A stretch of DNA of 64,000 bases from Adiantum capillus-veneris (taxonomy: Eukaryota; Streptophyta; Polypodiopsida; Polypodiales; Pteridaceae). Both the position numbers and the translations under genes were made by a program. The notes under the pieces are model-generated. The model searched no databases, was not told where the DNA came from, and saw only the letters and a list, made by a program, of their open reading frames with translations. Shown here piece after piece: positions 1 through 10,813 of the stretch (positions within the stretch are counted from its first letter, which is position 1; each line of letters begins with the position of its first letter). The stretch lies in the NCBI GenBank assembly GCA_014529385.2, contig CM043942.1, positions 111,818,141-111,882,140 of the forward strand, written 5' to 3'.

Positions 1-523
1 TGCATAAACTGCCAACAATAGAACCCGAGCATCAATTAGGAATCACTAGTACATAGCCTATGGCAAGGTCATGAAAAGGGTGCTCTAGCCACCTGTATCA
101 CCGAAAGGATCTCACATTTGAGACTCCTCGAGCTCAATAAAACCTCACGCTATCGACCCTCTCACAAAGGCTTATGGAAATCTCGTATAGTCAAGTCTCA
201 GAAATGACTATCTTCTAGACCAAGTCTGAAAAATGGCTGGGACTGCCAAATAAAATCAAATATGGATCAAAGGCGTACCATGGTAGTTTCCACAAGTAAC
301 GTACAATCCAACAGACAATGCGCTCAAACAGGCGCCAAATGATGCATACCCACAACAACTGCAAGTGACACCACTGCTAGTATATCATTGTACTCCAGCT
401 ACCTGTACCTATGTGAATCACCTATACTTGTCCCTACAACCTGTAACCTGTAACGTGTAATCTGTAATGCCGAATCCCGAAGCTCGAAGCTCGAAGCTCG
501 AAGCAGAAGGTACTCGAAGAAGA

Positions 524-543
524 TCCTCAGTGGGGGCGCCAAA
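524..543 (-). other. Primer-binding site of Gypsy A
   Basis: On the minus strand TTTGGCGCCCCCACTGAGGA lies five bases after the LTR end. A TGGCGCC start is the usual primer site of Tat/Athila-type plant Gypsy elements, often assigned to tRNA-Asp (family knowledge). A second TTTGGCGCC occurs about 200 bp further into the leader (331-339 region, minus strand); it is too far from the LTR to be the primer site in this copy. Confidence 0.7.
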
Positions 544-547
544 AGAA

Positions 548-1725
548 TGTGAGCGGGATGGGAACACACAGAACGCCTCTATAATGACCCGACACACACT
601 CTTGGGAAGAAACACACACACACTATGGGACACCACTCGGCTTACACAACCCACCTGGCCGATACCGGGAAAACACCTATGGAGTGAGAGGAGAGAGACT
701 ATCCGTTTACCCACTCCACACAGAGACACACCCCCCCCCCCCCTTAAAAAAAAAAAAAAAAAAACTCAGCTCAAAAGAGGAGAATTTTTGATGTTTAGAT
801 ACAATTGAGCTTGGGCCAACATCAATGGGGCAAATAGGTCACACAAAATGGGTAAAATATGCCAGATACAATCACAAATAGGAACAAAAGCTTCGCTCAT
901 AGGAGAAACTTACATAGCCAAAAAAACAAAAAAACAGTGAGGAATTTGGCAAAATGGACAGCTCCATCGCATTCAGAATGGCCCAAAACCCCAGCCTACA
1001 ATGTCAAAGGGCTCAGATCCGACCTCGGATGAGCAGTTTACGGCCAAAACATGCTCCAAAAATAGCAAAAACACAGTTGCGACTGTTCCCCCTCTCTTCT
1101 CCATGTTTTTTTTGGTCTTCTCTCTGATTTTTCAGTTCCCACACTTAGCTTCATTGCTTGGGCACCCTTGGCCTTTTAGTTGACGTCAAACGGACCCCGA
1201 ACAAGCCAAAAATTGACCTCGCAGTGCATAGTTGTCAACTTTTTGCATCATCCGCACACCTGGCACTCAGCTTTTTCCAATAATGCATCCCACAACCACG
1301 TGAAGTGGCCCCAAAATATGGTCCTCATGATGACCTCTCTGCATAATTATCACAAGAAAACATCCACGTTGTGCCCGTACTTATTCACATGCTTATTCAC
1401 GTACTTATTCACATGCAAGTAGTGACCCCATTCGACCTCCTAACGCAACTAGATGCCATCTGACGCACTTGCTTACCTCATGTCGTCGGCCCGCAGATAG
1501 CTTCCTTGAGAAGTTTTATGCGCTAGAAACTCCTCATTATTATAGAAAAAACACACTGGTACTGGTGATAGTGAAAATCGATGCACTATGTACATGATGT
1601 CCTACCTGTACACATGTGGGCCCCACGTAACCACCTGGCTCTAGAAAATAGGCAATTCTTTATTTAATGCACCATCCATGTATATGTACATATGCGCAAT
1701 CCCTTGCTCCAAAAAACTCCTGACA
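548..1725 (-). repeat. 5' LTR of Gypsy A
   Basis: It is 1178 bp long, bounded by TGT...ACA, and aligns along its whole length with the LTRs of element B at 3439-4556 and 10814-11953. It contains a run of about 14 C directly followed by a run of about 19 A (730-764) that the B copies lack. Short open frames inside it (for example 467-808, 1001-1183, 1180-1422) are not supported as genes. Confidence 0.85.
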
Positions 1726-1895
1726 ATGTGGCTTTTTTTCCATTTATGTCTATATTATATACTTTAGAAATTTAAATTGTGTTTAATCATCATTGCTACC
1801 ACTCCACGTATGCTCCAGGTATGTTCTCACAAGCAGGAACACTTTGCGGTGTGTCGTGAAAGTCTGATACGCCGATACTGCACTTCGCTCCGAAT

Positions 1896-2033
1896 GCGAT
1901 GGAGACTGAGGCTGCAATCGCAAAGGAGGTGATCCGTCTTTGCTCATAGATGTTGATCTAGTGGAGGGATGAGCACCATCTATGAGCAGAGATAAATCAC
2001 CTCCTTCGCGATTGCAACCTCATTCTCCATCGC
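1896..2033. repeat. Long foldback with 60-nt arms
   Basis: Arms 1896-1955 and 1974-2033 pair with each other over 60 nt with about eight mismatches, several of which would be G:U pairs in RNA, around an 18-nt loop (1956-1973). Flanking sequence does not continue the pairing. It could be a miniature element remnant or a small-RNA-producing hairpin; the sequence alone does not decide. Confidence 0.75.
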
Positions 2034-2139
2034 AGTAGAAGTTTCATCCTTTTACAAGACAAAGTAGAATGCACACGGGAGAAAAATTCACAAGAACTTC
2101 ACAGGAATCTCTCTACACAAGAATGCCTCCCTCTTTATG

Positions 2140-2142
<3 letters not shown>

Positions 2143-2175
<33 letters not shown>
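2143..2175. repeat. (TC)n microsatellite
   Basis: An uninterrupted CT/TC dinucleotide run of about 33 bp, in the region upstream of CACTA-3 ORF2. Confidence 0.9.
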
Positions 2176-2177
<2 letters not shown>

Positions 2178-2280
2178 ATAGGAATCCCTCTCCCTATTAT
2201 GTATAGTATAGATTATAATTTTTCCATGTTTTTTTCTCCATTCAATATTAAGATTAAATGTTCGTGTGTTTAATGCAGGT

Positions 2281-3238
2281 ATGAATGATTATGAGTTTCT
2301 TTCTTCTTTGTCACCCCAAAACAAGAGATGATACGAGAACATTCATCGCTCTGGAGCACCATCACATAGTTCCACTCCTTTAGCGTCTCCCTCTATTTTG
2401 GAGCATTTAGGGCACTCCAAAGCTTTGGTGTCGACAAGACGATCTTCACACTTGTCTAGGCACGGATGCTCTAGTGGTGGCGGTGGTGATTGCTGTGGGG
2501 ATGCCGCCACCAATGCCTCGACACCACCTCGTGTTCAACGAGGCTCCTTACCTTCCCCTTATTTGCCCACCCCCACACCAGCCACGTCATCACCATCTAT
2601 GCCAGGTTTTGTGCGGCTATCGACTGTTCCTGGCTACACACCACTAGCTACTCCTCTGGGAGTCACCCCAATCGACACTCCTTGCTTCGGGGCCCAGTCT
2701 CCAGTGGAGACACCTGACGTCCATACCCTCATCGAGACGCCGCTAGAGATCCCTATCGAGAACCTAGGTTCATGCGTCACAGGCGAAAGGGCTTGCCGTA
2801 CTCGATCGACATCAGTGGTGGCGGAATCATCTTGGATGACGAAGGCAGGAAGGTGATCTCGCACATGCGTAGTCTTTGCTCTCAGGTGTTTAGACACTAC
2901 ATAATAAACACTTGGAGTGAAGTGCCAAGTGAATTAAAAGACAGAGTCATCAGCATGCTGCATGACGAGTTTCCCGTGTCAAGTCGCGATGAGCGCTTCA
3001 ATGAAGACCTGATGAAGTTTCGAATGCATGAATACTGCAAGCACAAGCGTTCTGAAGTACAAAAAGCAATAAAGCATGGGTAGAAGAACAAGATTGGCTG
3101 GTCAAAGAAGATTGGAAGAATTCAAAGCGAGTAACGCGCGAGAATCCTGACAAGTGGAAGCAAGGAAAGGAGGCAGCCAAAGCGCGAGTAGAGGCAGGGA
3201 GCTCGCACCACTTGGGGAGCGGCGGGTAGGCATTATTT
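2281..3238 (+). pseudogene. CACTA-3 ORF2 exon 1 (Transposase_24-like), interrupted
   Basis: This aligns from its ATG to 3238 with exon 1 of the intact CACTA-1 ORF2 (36102-37070), roughly 80% identical by eye. It keeps the Ser/Pro/Thr-rich N-terminal part (repeated TP dipeptides), the GGGG-CCGD patch and the conserved core (KGLPYS-DISGG, CSQVFRHYI, KHKRSEVQKAIKHG, SSHHLGSG). Early stops and frame changes break it: the first is in the opening 20 codons, and the frame switches near 2770. Coding resumes at 16138 after the CACTA-4 insertion. In En/Spm-like elements the second protein (TNPA type) binds subterminal repeats; that role is inferred from family knowledge. Confidence 0.8.
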
Positions 3239-3438
3239 CACTATGAAAATCTCCAAGTGTTTACTGTGCTGTTTTACCGTGTTTTGTAGAGAGAAGGTGC
3301 AAATTCATTGAGAGAAACAAGAGAGAGGAGGACGGGGGTATATTTTTGTGTTTAAAGTATTACCGCGACTTTCTTCGTTGTTATTACCGTTGTTATTACC
3401 GTTGTTATTACTGTTGTTATTACTGTGCTCATTACCGT
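3239..3438. repeat. CACTA-4 left subterminal region
   Basis: The TIR is followed by five imperfect copies of GTTGTTATTACC/G between 3378 and 3438. The right end of CACTA-4 (15930-16060) has related TTATTAC/TAATAG motifs with AGCGG blocks. Such clustered subterminal repeats are the expected binding sites of the element's own proteins (family knowledge). Gypsy B inserted inside this tract. Confidence 0.65.
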
Positions 3439-4556
3439 TGTCAGGATTTTTTTTGAGCAAGGGATTGCGCATATGTACATACACATGCATGGTGCATCGA
3501 ATAAAGGATTACCCAATTTCCATAGCGAGGTGGTTACGTGGGACCCACGTGTGTACAGGTAGGACACGGTGTACATAGTGCAACGATTTTCACTATTATC
3601 AGTACTAGTGTGTTTTTTCTACAATAAGGAGGAGTTGGTAGCGCGTAAAACTTCTCGAGGAAGCTATCCGCGGGCCGACAACATGAGGTAAGCAGGTGCG
3701 TCAGATGGCATCGAGTGGCGTCAGGAGGTCGAACGGGGTCAATACTTGCACGCGGAGAAGTATGGACACGATGTGGGTATTTTCTTGTGATACTTATGCA
3801 GAAAGGTCATCATGAGGACCACTTTTTGGGGCCACTTCACGTGGTTGCGGGATACATTATTTGGAAAAACTGAGTGCCAGGTGTGCAGATGATGCAAAAA
3901 GGTGACAACTATGCACTGCGAGGTCAGTTTTTGGCGTGTTCGGGGTCCGTTTGAGGTCATCTAAAAGGCCACGGGTGCCCAATTAAAAAAGCTAAGTGTG
4001 GGAACTGAAAAAACTGAGAGAAGACTAGAAAAACATGGAGAAGAGAGGAGGAACAACCGCAAGTGTGTTTTTTGCTGTTTTTGGAGCATTTTTTGGCCCT
4101 ATACTGTTCATCCGAGGTCGGATTTGAGCACTGTGACATTGTAGGGTGGGGTTTTTGGGCGTTCCGGACGCAATGGCGCTATCCATTTTGCCAAATTACT
4201 CATAGATTTTCTGCTGTTTTTTTGTGTAATCTTCTTCGGTGAGTGAAGCCTCTGCTTATCTTTGTGGTTGTATCTGGTGTATTTCCTGAATACTGTGTAA
4301 ACTATTTGCCCCATTGGTGTTGGGCTGAGCTTAATTGAGTCTAAACAACAACAATTTTCCTCCTTTGAGCTGAATTGAGAGTGTGTGTGTGAGTGTGTAT
4401 GTGTGAGTGTTGAGTGGGCAAGTGGGAAATCTTTCTCTTCTCACTCCGTCTGTGTGTTTCCTGTCTCGGCCAGGCTGGTTGTGTAAGCTGAGTGGTGCCC
4501 CATAATGTGTGTGTGTATCATCCCAAGAGTGTGGGTCAGGTTATTATGGAGGCGTT
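3439..4556 (+). repeat. 5' LTR of Gypsy B, 3' end deleted
   Basis: It begins TGTCAGGAT and matches the 3' LTR (10814-11953) up to GGCGTT at 4556. The last 24 bases of the LTR are missing, together with the primer-binding site and about 190 bp of leader known from Gypsy A. Four bases (TAGG, 4557-4560) sit at the junction as possible filler. Confidence 0.85.
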
Positions 4557-5434
4557 TAGGGTTGTTGTGGGTATGCGTCACTTGGCGCCTATTTGAGCGC
4601 ATCGTCTGCTGGATTGTACGTTACTTGTGGAAACTGCCATTGTACGCATTTGTGGAGCCATAATTGGTTGTATTTGGAAGTCCCAGCCATTTCTGAGACT
4701 TGGTCTAGAAGATAGTCATTTCTGAGACTTGACTATACACGATTTGCATTAGCCTTCGTGTGAGGGTCGATAGCGTGAGGTTTTTATTGAGCTGGGGGAT
4801 TCTCAAATGTGGAGATCCTTTCGGTGATATAGGTAGCTGGAGCACCCTTTTCGTGACCTCACCATAGGCTATGTACTAGTGATTCCTAATTGATGTTCGG
4901 GTTCTATTGTTGGCAGTTTATGCATACATAGATAGTCTATATTTTGGGTTCACACTGCTCTACTTCTGGGGAAACTTTGCCAAAATTTTTCCAAGTTATG
5001 ATGGCTGGTTTTTTGGTATTTTGAGCCATTTATGCTGTTATGCTGCTGAAATTTGGGCAAAAATCAGAGGATAAGTCAGGTGCGCCTTCTTGGGAGCTTC
5101 ATGGTTGGCTTTAATGGATGATCAAAATGGCCCTCAATTCACTCCTTTTCATTTAACTCAAAGAATCCAGATTAATGTTCATGTGTCCAGGAAGATCTTT
5201 TTCTAGCAGCGCATAGTCTTTATGTTTGGGCCAAGAAGATTACGAGAGATCTTGGAATGTCCTTTGCCTGTTGTAATTCCGATGATCAACTATGAAAACT
5301 CATTTGATGTGCATGTGTTTGTCCTTATCTAAAGTTGAGCTCCATTGAAGTTTCTGGGAATTGAGTCAGTAAAAGTTTTGGGTTCTTGCACGTGTGTTCG
5401 AAGGGGTTCTCAAAGAATTATAACTTGGGTAGCC
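4557..5434 (+). other. Gypsy B leader, non-coding
   Basis: Untranslated leader between the truncated 5' LTR and gag. Positions 4561-4926 align with the leader of Gypsy A on the opposite strand. A TTGGCGCC motif at 4582-4589 resembles a primer site, but the corresponding motif in Gypsy A lies well downstream of the true one. Nothing else is recognised. Confidence 0.7.
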
Positions 5435-6790
5435 ATGGCTTTCTCTTATCCTGAGTTTCATGGAAGAAGTGATGAAGATGTGGAAGAAGTTTTGGAAAAG
5501 ATGGAGGTTGCCTGCATTAGCAACCAGATTCATGACCCTGTGCAGATGTTACGCCTTCTCCAAATTTGTTTGAAGAGTGATGCACGAGTTTGGTCTAAAG
5601 CATTTGAAGAGGAGTTGCGTGTGGCTGATCCACCTGTGAGGTTGAGTTGGGACAATCTACGACATGGGTTGGAAGTGGAGTTTGTGAAGATAGAAGATCC
5701 TAACAAAGTGTGGCAAGAAGTACAGGCTTTGGTGCAAAAGGAAGGTGAGCCAGTAGATGCGTACATACGTAAGTTTTCATTGGCATGGGAGCGAATGTGC
5801 AAGGCCTTAGCACCACAGGTACCCCCGCCTGACATGATGAAGAAGGACAGGTTCTTGGCTGGTCTTTGGGAAAATATAAATTGGAGAGTGGAGCTAAACA
5901 AGCCTAGGACATATGAAGATGCACTAGAGGTAGCAAGGAACAAAGAGTGGAAGTTGAGGAAAATGAGCCAGTTAGGGGTGGAGTCTTTGCCCATGAGGTC
6001 TGAATTTTAGCCTATAGAGTCTTTACAAGGTTGCATGTCAGGGGTTCATCATGAACCAGTGGTTCTTGTTACTACTCAGGTTATGCCAACAGTGATCACT
6101 ACATCAGTGCAAGATGATGGACTAAGGCAAGACATGAGGCAAGTGGTAGATTTGATGAAGAATCTCAGCCTAAACATGCTAGGTCAAGTGGAAAATAATC
6201 GAGGTCGAGGGAGGTTTGCAAATCAGCCAGGAGGTGAAGAAAGGCCTAGGAATGGTGTTGGACAAAGCAATGGTTGGTTTTGGAGGCAGACGCCCACATG
6301 TTACAATTGTGGAGAGTTGGGTCACATCAGCCCGCAATGTGATAAGCCACCAAGGATGGGGGGAGACATGTATCCATTGCCAAGACAGGTGCTAACTAGG
6401 TCAAATGATTATGGTATCGAAATTAAGGAAGACGAAGGAACCAATGGACTGACCCAGGAGGAAAAGGGAAAGACAAAAGTGCTAAGTGTAGTCACCTTGG
6501 AGAAGGCATCAAAGCTAGAGGATACATTAGTGATGCCTATTGGGAAGAGGACCATAGAGGATAAGGAAGGAAGAAGTGCCCCAGGTCCTAGTAAGAAGAA
6601 AGGAAAGAGCCATGAAGGTGAGGACGTCAACGCCAAGAGGAAAAGGAGAGCTCGTCGAAAGTTTCATGTTTCACATTTTCCACTAGGGGATGGGCAATTA
6701 ATCTATGAATTGAAGGAGGATCTGACGAGCAGGAAGGCAGATGTTACTTTTGGGCAGCTTATAGAGATGGTGCCTAAGCTAAAGCGATAG
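5435..6790 (+). pseudogene. Gypsy B gag
   Basis: Capsid-type protein (MAFSYPEFHGRSDEDVEE...) with the retrotransposon gag pattern (WDNLRHGLEVEF, VDAYIRKFSLAWERMC, KKDRFLAGLWENI). A CCHC zinc knuckle, CYNCGELGHISPQC, lies at about 6299-6340, followed by a basic/acidic linker. An in-frame TAG at 6008-6010 splits it, and a second TAG at 6788 separates it from the protease part in the same frame. I take the ATG at 5435 as start because homology begins there; an upstream ATG at 5345 is possible. Confidence 0.8.
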
Positions 6791-6799
6791 TGGAAGAGG

Positions 6800-8533
6800 A
6801 TGGTTAACCCAATGGAGAAAGAGCCAGAGAGAGGTTCAGTAAAGGTGTTGGCAATGGATGAGCTACCAAACATTTGTCCAATAGTAGATGTGTGGCATAA
6901 AAAGAAAAATTTGGGACAAGGTTATGTGGATGGCGGAGCCCAAATATGCATCATAAAACACTCATGCGTTAAGAAGATGGGTCTCACAGTGGCTGGGGTG
7001 TCAGGTTTTTGGATCAGATTGGAAAACCATCAAAAAGTAAAATGCTTGGGTGTTGTAAAGAGCTTATAAGTGGAGGCATATGATGCAAAGGCAGTGGTTG
7101 ATTTTCATGTGATGCCAGCAGGGTTGGGAGCATATCCTATTATATTGGGCAGACCATGGTTACGTGCAGTGGGAGCTGTTCAAGATTGGCGACATGGTAC
7201 GATTAGCCTCTATGGAAAGACAGGTACCAAGAAGCTTTATAATATGGACACACGGAAACGATTAGAGGAGCTTTATGAAGATGAGGATGAGTCTAGTGAT
7301 GAAGACTCTTCCACGGTGACAGATGAGGACAGTGATAGCACTACCAGCAGTGATGAGGATGCTGATGTTGCATTTCTTTTGATGGACAAAGAAATCCAGG
7401 AGTTTGGTTTAGTTGCATTTGCGAATGAGGTTGAAGATGAAAGTGAAGGGCCTTATGAAGTGATTGAAGGGCTGATGCAAACCAAGGTTGAGCTGTCAAA
7501 GAAGCAGGAATTGATGACACAAATGATCAGTGGAGACCTCTCAACTATGGAGAAGGGTATTTATTTGCACATGCTGGCTAGTTTTCCTGATTTGTTCATT
7601 ACTTCATATGAAGAGATCAGAGGGTTCAAGGGCGAAGAGATGCATATAGAGCTGAAAGAAGGTGCTAAGCCAGTGCGGCAAAGGCTAAGAAGGATGGATC
7701 AAGAGCAAATGGAAGCCTTGCGAGAAGAGGTGGACAAGTTATTGAAGGCAGGGTTCATAGTCCCTGTGGAGACCACAGAATGGGTGAGTCCAGTTGTAGT
7801 CAGTCCGAAGAAGGATGGGAAGTGGAGAATTTGTGTAGATTTTAAACCCTTAAACGCAGCCACTAAGAAGAACCCATATCCTCTTCCATTCATCGATCAG
7901 ATCTTGGATTCAGTGGCAGGTTATAAGAGGTACAATGTGTGTGATGGTTTTTCAGGCTGTTTTCAATTGAAGATTGCTCTTAAAGACCACACAAAGACCA
8001 CTTTTTTTACGCCATGGGGCTGCTATTGCTACACAGTATTTCCATTTGGGTTGTCAAATGGACCATCCTTCTATAAAGAGAGAGCAAATTGGGTGTTGGA
8101 ACCATTCGTTGGTAGTTGTGTTAAAGCTTTTATGGATGACTTCTGTGTTTATAGCAGTAGGGCTGAACACCATGAGAAGTTGCAGATGGTATTGGCTCGA
8201 TATGATGAATGTGGAGGACAAATAAATCCAAAGAAATGTCATCTAGCACATCCAAGGGTGAAGTTATTGGGCCACATGGTGTCAGAAAATGGCATTGAGG
8301 ATGATCCAGACAAGGTTAAGTCTATTATTCTTCTTCCATCACCTACGAGTACAAAGCAATTGGCAACCTTTATACACAAAGTGAAGTACATGGCACGGTT
8401 TATTCCATTGTCTTCACAACTCCTTTATCCATTACAACAAGTGGCAAAGCATGATCCATTGCAATGGGATGACAAGTGTGAAGAAGTGTTTCAAGAGGTG
8501 AAAGAGGTGTTAGGGGGGTTGTCAGCCTTGTAG
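6800..8533 (+). pseudogene. Gypsy B protease and reverse transcriptase
   Basis: The aspartic protease region shows YVDGGAQICIIK (about 6924), where D-[ST]-G is normal; the Gly after Asp is atypical. PIILGRPWL follows near 7138. The reverse transcriptase spans about 7720-8290: WVSPVVVSPKKDGKWRICVDFKPLN, PFGLSNGPSF, and the catalytic box FMDDFCVY at about 8129-8152, where plant Gypsy elements usually have YxDD. It continues into the connection region. In-frame stops at 7067 and 8531 break it. An acidic Ser/Asp/Glu-rich stretch lies between protease and polymerase (7270-7400). Confidence 0.8.
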
Positions 8534-8551
8534 GCTCCTGATTGGGAGCAA

Positions 8552-9454
8552 GTGTTTTATGTAAATCCATCAGTAGGGGATGATGCCATTGGAGCCATGC
8601 TATTGCAAAAGGGGAAGGGCAGCCATTATATGAGGCCAGTGTATTGTGCAAGCCGAGTGAAGTTGGTAGCGGAGAGAAAGTTCTCGGAAGTAGAGCTAGT
8701 GATGGCCAGTGTAATATTTGCTTGTCGACGATTTCATCATTACTTGCTACCACGACCTTTTGTTTTCTTGACGAGTTATGCTTTTTTGCCACAGTTAATT
8801 AATGGCACTAACATGTCAAATGTGCTGAAGAAATGGGTAATTGAGCTGCAAGAGTTTGAGTTCTCTTTCCTAGTGGAAGACAGTACAAGGGCTACCCTAG
8901 CTCATTTGTTGACTTATAAGGAGAATCCCCTCCTTGTTAAGGAAGAGGTGGTGATAAAGGTAGTCGAAGAAGCTCCACAGATCAGCAATGCACATGTTTT
9001 GTTCTTTGATGGCTCATACAGAAAGAGCCATGATGCGGCTTCAGGGGGTATAGCACTTTATGATCCAGAGGGGAAGCTAGTATGCAAGAGAGGGTTCAAA
9101 TTGGATGCCCATAGTAACAATGACGCTGAATATGCGACATTGGAAGCTGGATTACATATTTGTTTGAAGCATGGAATTAGAAGGTTGAGCATAAAAGGTG
9201 ATGCCTTGTTAGTTGTGAAGCAAGTGTTGGGTGTGTGGAAGACCAAGAACACCTCATTGAAGGAAATGTGTTTCAGGATTAAAGGCCTGTTAAAAAAGTT
9301 TGAAGCATGGAGCATCAGACACATTGTACGTGCTCTAAATGGAGAGGTACATGAAGCAGCTCAAAGCATGATTGGGGAGCTATTTGTGTTGAGGACCAAT
9401 TTACCTCTTTATCATGGTCGGAAAGTTTGGCTCAAGAAGAGGAGTTTTTGCTAA
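8552..9454 (+). pseudogene. Gypsy B RNase H plus second RNase H-like domain
   Basis: The first part (8560-8760; FYVNPSVGDDAIGAMLLQ, YCASRVKLVAERKFSEVE) is the usual Gypsy RNase H. The second part (about 9000-9390; FFDGSYRKSHDAASGGIALYDPEG, NNDAEYATLEAGL, IKGDALLVVKQV, HIVRALNGEVHEAAQ) is a complete extra RNase H-like domain with the Asp, Glu and Asp of the active site in place. The dual arrangement is the signature of Tat-lineage elements. Near 9411-9454 the frame is lost, and integrase continues in another frame. Confidence 0.8.
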
Positions 9455-10785
9455 CAGGAATCATTCAAAAGGAGATTCAGAAGTCTAAGAAGTATGGCTT
9501 TGTGCGTAGAGCATACAAGTACAAATTGATTGGTGATGTCTTATACATGAAAGGGGATGATCTTGTGTTGAGACGTGTACCTTGGCGGGAGGAGCTTTAT
9601 AGAGTGTTGGAAGAGAACCATGAAGGCGCATGTGGTGGCCATTTTGCTCTAAAGATCATTTTGCATAAGATTTTGCAAGAGGGGTATGTATGGCCTAGTT
9701 TGCACAAGGATGTTCACCATTGGTGTAGGTCTTGCAATAGGTGTCAAGCATTTGGGAAGAGAGTGTTGAAGCCAGAGCTACGAAAAACCATTATGGCATT
9801 TGATGTGTTTGAAAAGTGGGGGATTGATGCAATAGGGCCGTTACCTATCACAAGCAGGGGAAAAAGCTATATTTTGACTGCAATGGACTATCTCTCTAGA
9901 TGGGCAGAGGCTATAGCAGTAAAACAGATCACTGCAAAGGATGTGGCAAAATTTGTGTACGATGAAATATGTTGCAAGTTTGGGGTGCCACTGGAGCTAC
10001 TTTCAAATAAGGGGCCTGGCTTTAGAGCTAAACTGCTAGATTTTTTATGTGCAAAGATGAAGATTAGGCACCAACATACCAATCCTTATTACCCACAGTG
10101 TAATGGCTTAAATGAAAGATTCAATGGTGAGTTGGTACAGATTCTTTCGAAAGTGACAGAGCACCAAGGAAAGAATTGGGATTTGGAATTGCCTAGTGCA
10201 TTATGGGCTTACCGTACTTCAGTGAAGACAGGTACATGGTTTACTCCATTTCATTTGGTATATGGAAAGGAAGCACTATTGCCTGTGGAAGTAGAGTTGC
10301 CTACAGTAAAGATGCTAGAGAAGCTACTTGGGATGTCTAGTAATGCATTCAAAGAGAGGCTCTTACAGTTACAGAAGGTTCAGTTGGATAGGATGAGCGC
10401 ATTGGAGCATTATGGGCAGATGCAGGATAAGGCTTTGGCAAAGATAAATGAAAAGGTCAAAAGTAAGGGTATCAAGAAGCATGACTTAGTTTTGCGCTAC
10501 AACAGTAAGCTGGACAACACCTTCCAAAAGAAGTTTCAGATTAAGTGGGAAGGCCCTTTCAAGGTAGTGGAGTGTTTTCCAAATGGTACATATCAGTTGG
10601 CTAACCTAGATGGGATTCTACATAGGTCAAGGGTAAATGGATTGCGTCTTAAATTATATCATGCCAGGTTAATGATGGTGGAGCAAGATGAGTTGTCTGT
10701 GGAGCAAGCAATGTTGGTGAAGGATGAGGAGACCTGTGATGCGGCGAGTCTCATATCTCTTTTTGCTGTTGCTGATCATGAATGA
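9427..10785 (+). pseudogene. Gypsy B integrase
   Basis: The HHCC zinc-binding region (NHEGACGGHF...CRSCNRCQAF, about 9616-9750) precedes the catalytic core with WGIDAIGP, a second motif reading LSNKGPGF where an Asp is expected (LSD-type), and GLNERFNGEL carrying the Glu. The C-terminal part (KWEGPFKVVECFPNGTYQLANLDG) is the usual Gypsy tail without a chromodomain. This 452-residue frame is the only uninterrupted part of the polyprotein, but the Asn in the second catalytic position would inactivate it. Confidence 0.8.
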
Positions 10786-10787
10786 TC

Positions 10788-10813
10788 TAGCAGGCTAGGG
10801 GATGGGCAAATTA
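10788..10813 (+). other. Polypurine tract of Gypsy B
   Basis: GGCTAGGGGATGGGCAAATTA lies directly before the 3' LTR start (TGTCAGG at 10814). A purine-rich stretch at this place primes plus-strand synthesis. Confidence 0.6.

Larger units (their letters stand above)
1..1725 (-). mobile_element. Gypsy element A, 5' LTR plus leader, truncated by window edge
   Basis: A minus-strand copy of the LTR family that also flanks Gypsy B. Read on the minus strand it starts TGTCAGGAG at 1725, ends ...GCTCACA at 548, then has a primer-binding site and an untranslated leader that runs out of the window at position 1. The leader (1-523) is about 85-90% similar by eye to 4561-4926 of element B in opposite orientation, so the two copies form a long inverted repeat with 1726-3438 between them. 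The coding body must lie to the left of the window. No coding sequence is visible in this part. Confidence 0.85.
1726..2280 (+). other. CACTA-3 non-coding region upstream of ORF2
   Basis: No gene is recognised. It holds a long foldback (1896-2033), a TC microsatellite (2143-2175), and just before the ORF2 start a stretch around 2240-2280 (ATTCAATATT...TTTAATGCAGGT) that matches the sequence just upstream of ORF2 in CACTA-1 at 36060-36101. That match includes a candidate splice acceptor. Confidence 0.6.

Noticed and set aside
3378-3438. CRISPR-like short regular repeats
   Set aside because: Units are about 12 bp, contiguous and imperfect, without spacers. They are subterminal transposon repeats in a plant genome.
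4580-4600. TTGGCGCC at 4582 as the primer-binding site of Gypsy B
   Set aside because: In Gypsy A the equivalent motif lies about 200 bp past the LTR, and another TTTGGCGCC sits at the correct distance. In B the true site has been deleted.
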